From Climacium dendroides (taxonomy: Eukaryota > Streptophyta > Bryopsida > Hypnales > Climaciaceae): a DNA stretch of 64,000 nt. The position numbers and the translations under genes were made by a program. This document shows, one piece after another, positions 49,859 through 62,149 of the stretch. Position 1 is the stretch's first letter. Each line of letters starts with the position of its first letter. The notes under the pieces were generated by a model. That model did no database searches, was not told where the DNA came from, and saw nothing but the letters and a program-made list of their open reading frames with translations. The DNA lies in contig OX467083.1 in the NCBI GenBank assembly GCA_950106755.1, positions 44,220,555 to 44,284,554 on the forward strand. The letters are read 5' to 3'.

Positions 49859-51262
49859 AAGTCACTGTTCACAATGCATAATGGGCCGCAAGTCAGTCTC
49901 CCCGCTCAAATCTTCATCCATCCTCTTTCAATTCCAGTCACTGCCGTGTATTGACTGTGCAAAGACGGAGAAAAGAAAAGAAGCATCGTACCTTGCACTG
50001 ATGCTAGGGTTTGCGGCCATTCTGGGAAAGTGAATCCCTGTCCCTGACCTTTAGGATGTTTCCGCCTACTCAGCACCGCCAATCTCGATAAACAAGCTCT
50101 TTGTGTCTCTTTCTTTGGCTTGGTTGCTTGAGAGTTCGTCTTGCTCCTGACTGGTTTTCAAATTTATTTCGCTGTTGGACTGGTTCAGAAGCTCGTATTA
50201 GGGTTGGGTTGCAGGGACGCGACTTGCTCTTGAAGTAGCGAAGTTGCCTCAGCAGGAGGTGCGGGTTTCAGATTTCGCAATCACTGTCCACGATCTGCAG
50301 TTTTATTACTATACTATATTGCGGGTTGTCACAGGTGACGATTTCACCCACGAGCCTGTGTCGTTTGCTTTCGAATCCGACCCTGCGTGATTCTGAGTCT
50401 CCACTTTTGTCTCGAAGTACTTTGCTTAACGTTTTTTAATAGTTGGAGTATAGTTGTGGCATCGAGACACCGAGAAAACATGTGCACCAGACTGCCGGTG
50501 ACGCAACCTTGAATCTGTATTCTCCACGCTGAGCTTACCGACTTGTGCTTTGCTAATCTTAGGGTGGGTAATTGTGGAAATCTTGCTCAAGGATTGCTTG
50601 TTTCGCTTTGCTATTATAAGTACTCTATGGTGTGAAAGTAACCCCAGAATTTGTGCTGCAGAAGCAGTTTCCCTCTGGATTGTACAATGTAAAGTACAAC
50701 TAGGTCTTTTCTGTCTTCGTTAGCTTCCCTTTCATCGTACCAAGTACCAAGTACCAACGTTTGCATTCCAACGTTGGATTTTACCTTCTCATCGCTACTG
50801 CTGAGTTTCAGTGCTCCAGCGATCTACGTCTCGATAATGGTCATCACTTGGAATTTTTTATACTGTCTTTCAAGTCTAGCTGTCGGGAGTTTCGACGCTA
50901 TGATGCTGACGTTTCAAATATTTTTGCAGCCTTTAGCAGATTCTTGTTGAATTGATGTAATCTTGTTTATATATTGAGCAGCTTGTGCGCTCAAATCATT
51001 TCACCACCTGGGGTCTTAACATTTTTCTTTATGATATGTATTTTATTACTACATATTCTTATATCTTTTGGATTGTGCCTTCTATCTTTTTTCTTTATTA
51101 TTATTATTATTTTCAAGAGAAGGTCACACCAAAGAGGTTTGTCTGCAGAGTGCTTGGCTTCCCGATTGGTGGATTGTAGTGGCAGTAACATGCTCGGCGT
51201 TTGCAGTGTTGAGAGTGCAGAGTAAGGTTAGTTGTGGATGCACATTACCCTCTTAGAGACTT
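49859..51262 (+). repeat. Segmental duplicate A of the LRR-gene leader
   Basis: Almost the whole block matches 60711-62115 in the same orientation, 10.85 kb away, from AAGTCACTGTTCAC to ATTACCCTCT. By eye it is above 90% identical except for a stretch near 51030-51120 that is replaced by unrelated T-rich sequence. It includes GGGCC and AGGGTT-type promoter motifs. The LRR coding exons are not duplicated here, so it is a stranded promoter/5'-leader copy or the promoter of a divergent transcript for the Sel1 gene. Confidence 0.88.
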
Positions 51263-51312
51263 GACAAACGTCAGGGGCATCTTGTTTTTTTCGATACTCT
51301 TGGGTTCTAGAT

Positions 51313-51390
51313 GTACAGTACAAGGGTTACAAGGGTTTACAAGGGTTTTAGGGTTTAGGGCTTTAGGGTGTAGGGTTTAGGTCGAAGCAT
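51313..51390 (+). repeat. Interstitial telomere-like TTTAGGG cluster
   Basis: Degenerate units (AGGGTTTACAAGGGTTTTAG, GGTTTAGGGCTTTAGGG, TGTAGGGTTTAGG) form a short run just after the end of duplicate A. Plant-type telomeric heptamers of this kind occur as scars of repair or as telo-box promoter elements. Confidence 0.75.
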
Positions 51391-51984
51391 CTACGGTTCC
51401 CTGATTCTTCCTTGAATTTGGAGATGGACCTAAGGTAGAACCACCCCTAGTCAACCAGTTAAGATATTGCACGCATGATGTGGATTGCTATGAGGCTTGA
51501 ACAATATTTTCATGGATGCAGACTTAGAAATGAGGAAGATTTTCGCAATTATGATATTTTTACAGTTTGATATGGAATTACTACAAATTATAGAAGGTGC
51601 TAGAGGACCTAGACCCATGACCAAACTATAGAGTCAGAAAATCGCTCCATCAAAGAGACTTTTTCATGTTTATTTAGGTGTAAAACTGAGACACATGCCT
51701 CATACAATTTGGTATTGAGAATGCCATGTGTCATGTCATCCAACTGAGAAGCTTTAGTAAACCATTCCCCCCCCAAAAATCTGAAATAAGTGTCAACCTT
51801 TGCCACATTTCTCCCACTCTACTAGTTGGTAATGAGGTACTGGTTAGTAATGGGTGGTTCTACCTTAAGTACCTCTCACCTGATTCTAAGTTCTCTACAA
51901 ATATATTCCTTCATTGTGAATTGCAAACTTGTGTTGACTATGCACATGATCTAGTAGCTGGCTGATTAAGAAAGAAAATACTAT

Positions 51985-52570
51985 GTATATTAGTGTGCCT
52001 TGTGTTGTTGCCACAGTAATTGCTAAAGTGAAAGTAATTTTTTTAAATTTTTACTCATAAAAACTTCAAAATTCAGTAACTTTCACATTGTAGGTTCAAT
52101 CTCTACAAAACTAAGCATGTGCACTTGTCCTTGGCTTTCTGATGGTACCTAGCACGTGATCAGGAAACTCAAGGTCTAAGAAATCTCACTATAACAAACA
52201 AACAAACTCATTTAATGGATAGACCAATGACCTATGTCATTGTCACAATCAAAATAAAATTAAAAGTAGCTTTTTATTTTTTATTTTATAAAAACAAACA
52301 AACAACCTTGTTTAATGGATGGATTAGTGTGTCATGTGTCGTTGCCACAGTTAAAATAAAATTAAAAATATTTTTTTAATTTTTTAGTTTATAAAAACTT
52401 CAAACTTCAATTACTTTTTCACCATAGGTTCAAATGGCATGAAACAAAGCTTGTGCACCCTTCGTTGCCAAGAGCTTTCTAACAGTACCAAGAATGCAAC
52501 CAAGGGACACATGATTCGGGAGATCTCAATGTAATAAACAAAACAAACAACCTATCTTAATGGATAGATG
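51985..52570 (+). repeat. Diverged tandem repeat, about 2.4 units of 250 bases
   Basis: The series ACAAACAAACAA, TTTAATGGATRGA, TGTGTYRTTGCCACAG, AAAATAAAATTAAAA, TTTATAAAAACTTCAAA, CATAGGTTCAA and GCTTGTGCACC recurs with one shortened unit in the middle. No coding potential was seen. Confidence 0.65.
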
Positions 52571-54483
52571 TGAAGATTAGTGGGATTTCATCCTAGTTGC
52601 TATATGATCAATAGCATCTATAAATCTTTGTGCAAGATAATTTAATCCTTGTATGACCAAGGCCATTTTGGAGGTCAAAAAACACCCAAAATTGCAAAGA
52701 GAAAAAAACTTTGAAATTTTTTTTTTTTGCATATCTAATTTTTAAGACAAGTACAAGAATGTAGAAGAAATTTTAGAAACATTAATTGTGTAGATTGCAA
52801 GATATTTATGTTTAAATTAAAGAAAACAAGTTTTTTTGCACCTTGCTTGATTAGTTAAAGGATTGAGTTGAAAGTCTATGAATTTTTTCTTTCTAAAAAT
52901 ACACTTGATTATCTTTCTTAAGAAAATTATTTTGTAATATGGTAGTAGGTACAAGATTGAAGGATAAAATAAATCATTAATATCTTTTAGGTGGAATTGA
53001 AACACCCTACTTCCAATGGTGAGATTGTTCTAACAATCAAATTTAACTATATGAGACTTCTTCTTTTAGGAAAATGTGAAAATTGAGATTAAAAAAATAA
53101 ATCCCATTGATTATTTTTTCAAGAGGATGCTATGATTGTTTTCAAGACAAGATGCTCCATTACTTTCTCATCACTTATACAAATGAAACAAACTAACAAA
53201 CCATGTAGACAAAGATATTATCTATTAAAAATAATACTTTTTAATTTATATTTCAAATTGTTGTGGATTTGATTTACTACCTGGTAAATTAAAACAACAT
53301 TTTTGTAGCATAAGCCACATAAATTTTGTTCACATTCATTGATTGAAATTGAAATTATATTGCTAAAAAGCTAATTTGTTTTTATATCTTTAAAAAAAAT
53401 TCAAAAAATTGGGTCAAAAATTGAGATTATAAGAACCTACTTGCATGTTCATTTGTCCTCAAAGGGGACAAACAATCCTTTGGGGGATTAAAAATATTCT
53501 CTTGTTTTGCATACTTAAGTCTTCCAAAAGATAGTCTTAGCAATATATCTCAACATTCAACTACCTTGCCATTCACAACTATCCTACAATATCTTTGTAA
53601 CTCAAAAAACTCATGATTTAAAACTAATGCAATGTAGAATTTCTAAGAAAGTTTTATAATTTTAGAAACTTCAATGACTTTGGGTACCATCAAAAATCTC
53701 CTTGATGCAATCAAACTTCAATAAAAAAAATTCTTTGAAGCAAGGCAAGGATTGTCTGTCATTGGAGGGTTAATATAGGATTAATGCATTGTCATTTGAA
53801 AGTTAATATAGGGTTAATATAGGAGACAATACAAAAAAAATCAAACAAATAAATGGTAAGAAATTAAATTGCAAAAGAAATTGCAACAATGCTAACATAT
53901 GAGTATAGAAATGCAAGCATGTGAGCCTTGAGGATATATGTATAAGTAGACATCCTACAACTATTAAAGGTGCTTATATCATAAACATCTATACTATAAG
54001 TATCTATAAAATCAGTGCAGAAAACTGAAGTGGCATAGAAACGTCTTCGCCAAAGCACCATGAGATACAAGATAACATTCAATATCAAGGCTGCTCCATT
54101 CAGTCACCAAGGTCAATAAATTACTGCTCTAGTCCTCAACAGAATCATACCCAATTGTTTTGGGTAATCAATGCTTTCCCGCATAAAATACTAACTCAAA
54201 TTCCACCCTCAAGAGGCTCCTCAATCTGAATAGTCCTAACTCCAGTTGATACAACAAAAGATCCGATGCTCAACTTGCGTATGAAAGGCAACGGTTCCAG
54301 AAGTGCTATTCCTCAGTGTCTTAGCTCCAGTGATGTCGTAGGGAAATTGAGCAGCAGAGACGAGTTCGCATTCTCTTTGATGAAACAAGGATCCGAGCTC
54401 AAGGTCCTCCACAACTGAAACCTCAAGCTTTACAGACTTGAGTAATGAAGACTTCGGTGACTAGGGCTTCGGCTCCTCAACGG
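52571..54483. other. AT-rich intergenic DNA and 3' flank of PRORP
   Basis: No gene could be supported. The last 300-400 bases are richer in G+C and probably contain the PRORP 3' untranslated region. Confidence 0.55.
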
Positions 54484-57400
54484 TTATGATGCCGTGAGCT
54501 TTGAATCCTTCAGCCCTAAATTATGAGCCCCCTCAGCTAACTTGCCATCAGTACCAGTTTCTTCAGCTCCAGTTAGCAAACAATTAAGCTTTTCTTCAAC
54601 TTTCACAACCTCAGGACTTGTGTGACCGGTTCGAGTTATACACAACCATTCCCTAGACGAGGAAACATCATCGTTACAACTCTTTGGAATATGCCAGGAC
54701 CCGCTCACAGATTCCTGCATGGACAATAGCCAAGCATCAGGGAATTGGTCTTACATTTATAGAAGCAGTGAGTGTTTAGAAGTACTTCTGGAATCTGTTG
54801 GTTACCTAGACCAGTCTATAAAGCAAAGGAACTAAAATCCACTCAAATGTCTGTAGAAACTACGTGTCCAGATAAATCAGAAACACTGCACATATAGCAG
54901 CTAAGCATTCGACACAAATGACCGTCGTCCTCATTGAGCGATTTCCAATTATAACGAAAAACAATGTACCTGGATTAATATAGAATAAGGAGGCGGCATG
55001 TGGAATACTGGACCCTCCTTGCTCAGCGAAAATCGAACCTGGTATCACCAAAGTCACGCACGCAACTGTTACCATGTGTTGTACAATCACTCTGGACTGG
55101 AACATCATAGAAATTTTGGTTAACATACAGAAAGTTACCCTAAAAGCAGAATTTAATCACCTGATGTCGCTCTTTCCACTTGGGAAAGAATTCGCTCCCA
55201 AGAAGCTGGAATAAGTGATCTCGCATTTCGTCATTGGTCACTAGAATGCACTTATATCGTACTGCAGCGTATAGCCAATACCTGTCAAGAGGAATAGTAT
55301 CTCTTACATTAAATGCAACCTGTGTCACGTTCTCATCCGCACAATTTTTCATTCATTTGTTCTTGCTAAACCCTAATGACATGCAAAAGAATCCTCAATG
55401 AAACCTTGCAGCAGGACGGAACCTTTCCGGTGATGTTGCATTGCAACAGGCTCCGTCTAGTAAGATGTACATATAGATGGAAATGACCTTTGAAAATTAA
55501 AACAATTTTCAAATACTACAATTTGCACGAGATATCAACCATCAGTATCAGCTACTTGAGCTACGTTGACTGTAAAAACAACCGCATCAGCAAAATGCAG
55601 AGGTTTCCTTGTATATTACCAGTCATCGTTTGATCCAGTTGGTGTGGTGTAGACTGCATGCGCATCTTGCCATCTGTTAAGCGTTTTAATGGCAAAAGCA
55701 GAATTGGCCGGTCCTCCTCTTGTTCGTCTATGATGCAACAAAACAAGCGGTTCTCTCTTTGAACCTACCTTTTCCTTAATCCCTTTCACCACGGAATTCA
55801 ACTACAATTATGCAGAACAGAGCGAATAGACTGAGTCAGTGACTTGGACTTTGGTTACATGCTACACCATCACAAACCATTATACCAAACAATTGCTGTG
55901 ATACTGACTGTTCATGCAAAAAAACCAAATACCTGGTGGAAGTTGAAGCCACCTTCACCGAAGTTCTGGTTAAACAACCCAACATTGGCTCCATCTACAA
56001 TAACATCAAACGGTCCATGTCGATCAAGCCATCCCTGCAGCAATATTCACAAACGCACATGATCAGTGACTGTTGTAAACAAAGAATCAGTTCTGTACTC
56101 CTAATTGAGAACCTCTCTGCACAATCAAAACTCTCAAAAAAATCAGGTCCTTTGGAAATACCTGAAACTTTTTAAACTCGTTGTTTTTGCTCTCTCGCTG
56201 ACAAGCTAATTCTGACAAGGAATTCGCAAACAGCTCTGTCTCTTTGGGATCTATGTCAATCGTGACAAGCTGCTCCCCGCATTCTTGACAAACACCACTT
56301 GCATCGAGTACACTGGATTTGACTTCCCAGGGGCCACGGCCAAGCCAGCCAAGTCCATGCCACCCACCACCGCGGCTGTCAAAAGCTGCTTTCACTGTCT
56401 CCTGACTAGGCAAAGTATCCCAATTTGAGCTGCCAACATTCCCACCAGTGCTGCTTTCAAACCACAGTTTAATCGCATCAGCAGTCGAGGGCGACAACCC
56501 CCGAACTGTCGTCCGTATTCGATGCAGGATAGAATAAACTTTGTCTTCAAGTCCCGCACCAGCGCTCAACGTTAGAAGCGCTTCCAATTCGCTTTCTTCA
56601 GGCCGAACGCCAGCTGACTGCATGTGCTCATCAACCTCAAACGCCTTTTCGACGTTCTTCAATTTGCAGTACGTGTGAAGTGCTGGACTATAAGACCTCA
56701 GCCTGCAACATACAAATTTTCAAAATGCAAAAGTATATCAAAACCTGCTTGAATATTGCTAGCCAATACGGAGTACCATATTACAATGCCAGGATAACCT
56801 TAACAAGAAAAGAAAGGACCCAAACTTATTAGGGTCTTGGTGAACAGTACACAGCAAGACAAACCCACGAATCCACTGTCACAGTGCCCATCAAAGGGAC
56901 GAACTTTAAGCGACAGACTACAATCCTTTACAAGTTTATGCCATTCAAATAGAAAGTGAATCAAACGTGGAGTCGGTGTAAGTCACTATTTTGAGGCCAG
57001 ATATTCACCTGGGAGAGAGCTTTGCAGCGGCCATCTGCTTAACCATATCAAAGGCCAGATCTCCATCTTCCTTAGCCACGGCAAGCCGTGCTACTGCAGT
57101 AAAAGTGGCTTCATTTGGAGGCACTCCTTGCCGTTTCATTGCTTCATAGACCGCAAAACCCCGCTGCAGACACAATTCCTTCTGATCATTTGTCAGCTCA
57201 ACCTCTTGCTCCACCTTCGATTCAGTTGGAGCGGCGCCTTCGAGTTCGTATTTGGAACTATGGGTCTGCTTCCCCTGCACATTGCCTAATGCAAGAAACT
57301 CATTCAATCCTCACATACATTACTGTTGAATGGACCTAAACCCTAAAACCCTACCAACGGGATTCTTCGTACCAAATTGCCTAACAAAGAGATCAATTTG

Positions 57401-57905
57401 GAAAGTCTTCGGTACTGGTAATGCAATGAAGGGACTCACTCTTGTGCTTCTCGCTGTTTCCACTCTTGGCCCGCTTGAGGGAGCCCGTGGCGCCTGAGGA
57501 GCACAAGTACAGGAGCACATTGTAACTGTACTGATTGAACGAGGTCTTCCCTTCAGTCACCACCCTGTCATAGATGTCTATGGCGCCCATGACATCGGCA
57601 AACTTCGAACACATGTCAATGGACCTCCGAAGCTCCGACTCAGCTGGATCCCGTTTCTTCTTCGGCTTGCGTTCGTCGCCATCCTGTTGGTCGGTGGGCG
57701 CAGGTCGCTTCGCATTCTTCCCATTCTGCATCTTCCCGTTCTGCATCTTTAGATCACGTGGAGGGTCGACGGCAACTGCGTCTTGCAAAGACACTTCACA
57801 ATACGTATTGGCTGATTCAGTCTCGTAAGCAAGCCAACGACCGTGCCTTTTAAGGAGTTTAGTGACTGAAGAGACTAAAATGACGAAGTGTTCAAGATGG
57901 TTCAT
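54484..57905 (-). CDS. PRORP: Proteinaceous RNase P (PRORP), eight exons
   Basis: Exons 57905-57440, 57285-57009, 56702-56162, 56034-55933, 55801-55620, 55281-55161, 55038-54970 and 54714-54484 join in frame to 662 codons. The enzyme cuts the 5' leader from precursor tRNAs without an RNA subunit. Residues about 90-310 are pentatricopeptide repeats (for example FAVYEAMKRQGVPPNEATFT) that grip the tRNA elbow. C386 and C389 (VCQECG) with H594 (GSWHIP) and C611 (REWLC) form the structural zinc site. The NYN metallonuclease has D442 (VIVDGANVGLFNQNF), D521/D522 (GSNDDWYWLY) and D540 (VTNDEMRDHLF). Spacings match Arabidopsis PRORP1 as I recall it. KPKKKR at 80-85 looks like a nuclear signal, and no clear organelle transit peptide is seen. 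The start could instead be Met53. The first splice acceptor (TTAG at 57286) is the least certain junction. Confidence 0.93.
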
Positions 57906-58012
57906 AAACCTTCTTTCAATACTTCACCGCGCTGAGTCAAAACCCTGAACCATCTTACAGCTGTACAAAGCAAATTCGATTGTTCAATTCACGAAACGAT
58001 CGAACCCTAGAT

Positions 58013-58046
58013 TCGATTATTTAATTCGAACCCTAAACCCTAGATT
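58013..58046. promoter_or_regulatory. Telo-box cluster between divergent transcripts
   Basis: AACCCTAAACCCTAG sits about 115 bases upstream of the PRORP start codon. AAACCCTA telo-boxes are common in plant promoters of translation and RNA-processing genes. A similar copy is at 57340-57357 inside PRORP intron 1, and another at 59236-59256. Confidence 0.5.
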
Positions 58047-58056
58047 CGACCGAAAG

Positions 58057-58369
58057 TTGGACATCCCGAGGTGGACTCAGTGCATGCGTACCCAACGTTT
58101 TGATTCCCAACTCGAGGCAAAGGTGCGGAGTGTGCGCTTGCTGAAATACTTCCTCCCTGGCACCTCCGATTCAAACCCAGACTCAAGGTCAGTCTTCAAG
58201 TCCTCACTACCACTTGTTGCCCTAATTCTCCCGCAGAAAACTGGACCTTGTGGAGAAATGGTTGAAAAAGCAAGAATTGCGGTACCCACTTGCAAACTTG
58301 CTCCACGAGTGCTCCAAAGCGGTGAACGCTCACATCCAAGCCTGCACACCAAGTCGTAGGGCCCAATAG
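58057..58369 (+). CDS. Possible 87-aa gene divergent from PRORP
   Basis: ATG 58057 to donor AAG|GTCAGT (58187) and acceptor CCGCAG (58236) to a stop at 58367 gives 87 in-frame codons. The second part reads like real protein (KLDLVEKWLKKQELRYPLAN, LLHECSKAVNAHIQAC), probably helical. The intron would be only 49 bases, short for a plant, and the unspliced frame is also open for 100 codons. I do not recognise the family. It may be a fragment of a larger gene. It starts 151 bases from the PRORP start, head to head. Confidence 0.25.
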
Positions 58370-59230
58370 TCCCATGAGACATGCCCAAGAGCATGCCCAA
58401 GAGCATGAGCTGCTTGCAAGGATGCAGTAGAGACCCCTCAAAAGGCCATCTTAGAAACTTAAGTCCATCTTACGAACTTCAAGTCCTCATAATGTTTTTG
58501 TCATTTAAAAATAAGTCAACTTTAGGATCTAATTCTATATGTCTACACAAAATATTGCCAAAGTCAAATCATAAGAATATTCCTATCATGACATGTTCAT
58601 GTTCAATGTATGGTGATCATTTGTGATGCAAGCATATTGACAACCAACTTATAAATATAGTTCAATAGCTTAAAGGACTTCTCTTTAAACAACCATGAAA
58701 ACTTGTTGGAAAACATCACAACATGAAATGGAATAGACTTAGTAAAAATGATTACAATTTGCTAGATAATGTCCACCTTTGTTTTAGAACAATTGAAAAC
58801 AATTCCAAAAGTTAGTTTCAAGTCATTGTCAAATTCACAACAAAATTGAATCATTTTGGAGGATTCAACATTGTGCTAAAATTAAAAGGTAGATGGATCC
58901 TACCATGTCTTTGAACCCTACACAACCAAGAGGCCCAAAATTGAGTCCAAGATTCTTTAAGCAATTTTGAGGAGATCATGAGCAAACTGAATTTTTGTCA
59001 GATCTTGAGCATTTCTTAATCTACACAAGTAATGCTATGAACTCATTCTCAAATCAAAAATTGGCTTCATCATAATAATATCATTTATACTAAGATCCAT
59101 CAATTTGAATGATTTCATAATATACATCCCTGATCCTTTAGGGGTCACAAGAAATTTAAAATCTAATGAAAAATATAGGAACCGGAAGATGTTGCGCCAA
59201 GAGAAGCCCGACCCCTGCGTCATGAAAAGG
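58370..59230. other. Intergenic, no gene recognised
   Basis: AT-rich sequence with short chance ORFs only. Confidence 0.5.
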
Positions 59231-59235
59231 CCCCA

Positions 59236-59710
59236 AACTCTAAACCCTAAACCCTAGCTTTGGCTTGTACTTACCTCAACGCTTTGAATGTAGTGCGGGT
59301 TACAAAAACCGCGATCGTTGGCGGACAATCCTCAGAACACTTCCCGATTCCTTCACGCAACCATCCAGCTAATGAGCGTCACCCCTTCCAAATTGTCGGT
59401 ACAGCGAAATTGCTCCACAACAACGACTCTACCGACAATGAACACCGAATTCCAACAAATCCACACTCTACACGCGGTAAGAAATCGTCGACCAAAACTT
59501 CACAACAGAAGTCGCTTGAGAAATTCTCCGCACTGAAATGTGTTCCATTGTGTGTACAAACAACCCAACAAACAGGAAAGAACAAATGTAGGTCCATTTC
59601 AAGAGTTCCAGTCCCCCCCCCCACTGGTAAGGAAATTGCTCGAACTCTGAGCACCTCTCATCAAATTCGAATTAAGTGAAGTGCATCAGCGTCCTCGAAA
59701 AACTCCTGAA
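59236..59710 (-). repeat. Tandem duplicate unit 1 with exon-like end
   Basis: This block and 60145-60630 are copies of one another. They share CGGTAAGAAATCGTCG, AATTGTCGGTACAGCGA, GAAATGTGTTCCAT and GCATCAGCGTCCTCGAAAA. Read on the minus strand, unit 1 has a strong donor-like GAG|GTAAGTAC at about 59275, suggesting a minus-strand first exon or 5' leader. Telomere-like AAACCCTAAACCCTAG marks its left edge. Reading frames are not conserved between the copies, so coding is doubtful. Confidence 0.7.
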
Positions 59711-60144
59711 GAAGGGTAAGGCCTGCTTGTGGGCTCAACTGCAGGCCCTGCTGCAAACCCAGCTATGGAAATTTCTAAACATGCAAGTGCAGAAGTGATG
59801 GAGGCTGCACACTTTATTGAAAATTCATAATAATTACATATCTTATCTGCAATTTCTTTTTCATGATATTCAATAGCTAATACTACAGAAAATGATTTTT
59901 TTTTTTGAAAAAGGTGCCTCCAACTGTGCTGCATTGCTTATTTTGACGATTTTGGGTGTTTTCACCTTAAAGGAACTTCTATGCAAGACCAACTGGAGTT
60001 TAGGATCATAATGAATTTTACAATCGTTTTCGTATAGTTGGAGTTGTCAGAAAATCCTACATTCCTCAATGCAGTATGTCGGTGAAATTATCAACATTCT
60101 TCCCTTGCACAAGTGTTCTTTCACGCGTTAATAATGCTGCAAGG

Positions 60145-60630
60145 CCCCAAACTCTAACCCTAACTTGGCTAGAACTGAAGCTTCGGTTTGTATTTACCTC
60201 AATGCTTTCGATGTCGCCAGTACTGCGGTCGATGACGGACAATCTCCAGAGGCTTCCCGATCCCTCCGCACACCCGTTACAATCCCCAGCTAAAGAGCGT
60301 CGCCCCTTACAAGATCCAATTGTCGGTACAGCGATATGGATCCACAACATAGAATTCACCGACAAGGAGTACCGAAACCAACAGCTTCACACCCTACACG
60401 CGGTAAGAAATCGTCGCCCGAACTCTCACAGCGATTGAAATCGCTTCAGAAATCCTCCGCACTGAAATGTGTTCCATAGGGTGTACAAACAGACAGGAAA
60501 GGACAAACTCTACTTCATTTCAAGAATTCCAGTAAGCCCCACTGGCAAGGAACTGCTCGCACATCAGCCTCTCTCATCAATTTTAATGAAGGCGAGACCC
60601 ATCAGCGTCCTCGAAAATGACAAATCCTGA
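60145..60630 (-). repeat. Tandem duplicate unit 2 with exon-like end
   Basis: The second copy of the block at 59236-59710, about 80% alike by eye. Its donor-like site reads GAG|GTAAATAC near 60200. Indels between the copies shift the frame, and the encoded peptides differ. Confidence 0.7.
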
Positions 60631-60710
60631 AGACACGCGGGGCCTCTTTCAAGGGAAAGAAGGAACTCGTTTCTGCGGCTGCACTCGAACCCTAGGCTCC
60701 CTCAGCTTAA

Positions 60711-62115
60711 GTCACTGTTCACGGTGCATACTAGTGGACCGCAAGTCAGTCTCCCCGCTCAAATCTTCATCCATCCTCTTTCAAATTCCAGTCACTGCCA
60801 TGTCTTTGACTTTGCAAAGACGGAGAAAAGGAAAGAAGCATCGTACCTTGAGCCCGAAGTAAGATATTTCCGCCTTCTCAGTACCGCCAATCTCGATAAA
60901 CAAGCTCTTTGTGTCTCTTTGTTTGGCTTGGTTGCTTGGGAGTTCGTCTAGCTCCTGACTGGTTTTCAAATTTATTTCGCTGTTGGACTGGTTCAGAAGC
61001 TCGGGTTAGGGTTGCGTTGCAGGGACGCGACTTGCCTTCTTGAAGTAGCGAAGTTGCCTCGGCAGGAGGTTGTGCGGGTTTCAGATTTCGCAATCACTGT
61101 CCACGATCTGCAGTTTTATTACTATACAATATTGCGAGTTGACACAGGTGACGATTTCACCCACGAGCCTGTGTCGTTTGCTTTCGAATCCGACCCTGCG
61201 TGATTCTGAGTCTCCAATTTTGTCTCGAAGTACTTTGCTTCGTGTTTTTTGTATAGTTGGAGCATGGTTGTGGCATCGAGACACCGAGAAAGCATGTGCA
61301 TTAGAATGCCGGTGACGCAACCTTGAATCTGTATTCTCCACGCTGAGCTTACCGACTTGTGCTTTGCTAATCTTAGGGTGGGTAATTGTGGAAATCTTGC
61401 TCACAGAATTGTTGTGTTGCAAGGATTGCTTGTACAGTTCGTTTTGCTATTATAAGTACTCTATGCCTATGGTCCCTTAAGAGCGAAAGTAACCCCAGAA
61501 TTTGTGCTGCAGAAGCAGTCTCCCTCTGTTTGGATTGTACAATGTAAAGTACAACTAGGTCTGTTCTGTCTTCGTTAGCTTCCCTTTCATCGTACCAAGT
61601 ACCAACTGGTTTGCATTCCAACGTTGGATTTTACCTTCTCATTGCAACTGCTGGGTTTCAGTGCTCCAGCGATCCAGGTCTCGATAATGGTCTTCACTTG
61701 GCGTTTTTTATACTGTCTTTCAAGTCTTTAGCTGTCGGGAGTTTCGACGCTATGACTGTGATGCTGACGTTTCAAATATTTTTGCGGCTTTTAGCAGATT
61801 CTTGTTGAATTGGTGTAATCTTGTTTATATATTGAGCAGCTTGTGCGCTCAAATCATTTCACCACCTGGGTTCTTAACATTTTTCTTTATGACATAGTTT
61901 GAATGTGTGACAAGTTTACTATAGTCAACGGTAGTGTGGCAAAGTGTACAGGATATTGTAGACTGTCATTTTAGAGAAGGTCGGGCTAAAGAGGTTTGTG
62001 TGTAGAGTGCTTGGCTTACTGATTGGAGGATTGTAGTGGCATTAACATGCTCTGTGTTTGCAGTGTTGGGGGTGCAGAGTAGTTGTGGATGCATATTACC
62101 CTCTCAGAGGCTACA
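60711..62115 (+). promoter_or_regulatory. Promoter and 5' leader of the LRR gene (duplicate B)
   Basis: This is the copy of 49859-51262 that is still joined to a coding region. It contains several short upstream ATGs. The 61611-61808 frame (MHSNVGFYLLIATAGF) shares its first 40 or so codons with 50761-50955 but then diverges through indels. Leader introns are likely but their exact limits were not fixed. Confidence 0.6.
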
Positions 62116-62149
62116 AAGTGCAGCCTGTTGGTCTCCTGATTTCAGCTCC

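Noticed and set aside
50761..50955. 64-codon ORF repeated at 61611-61808
   Set aside because: Only the first 40 or so codons agree, then indels change the frame. It is better explained as non-coding leader.
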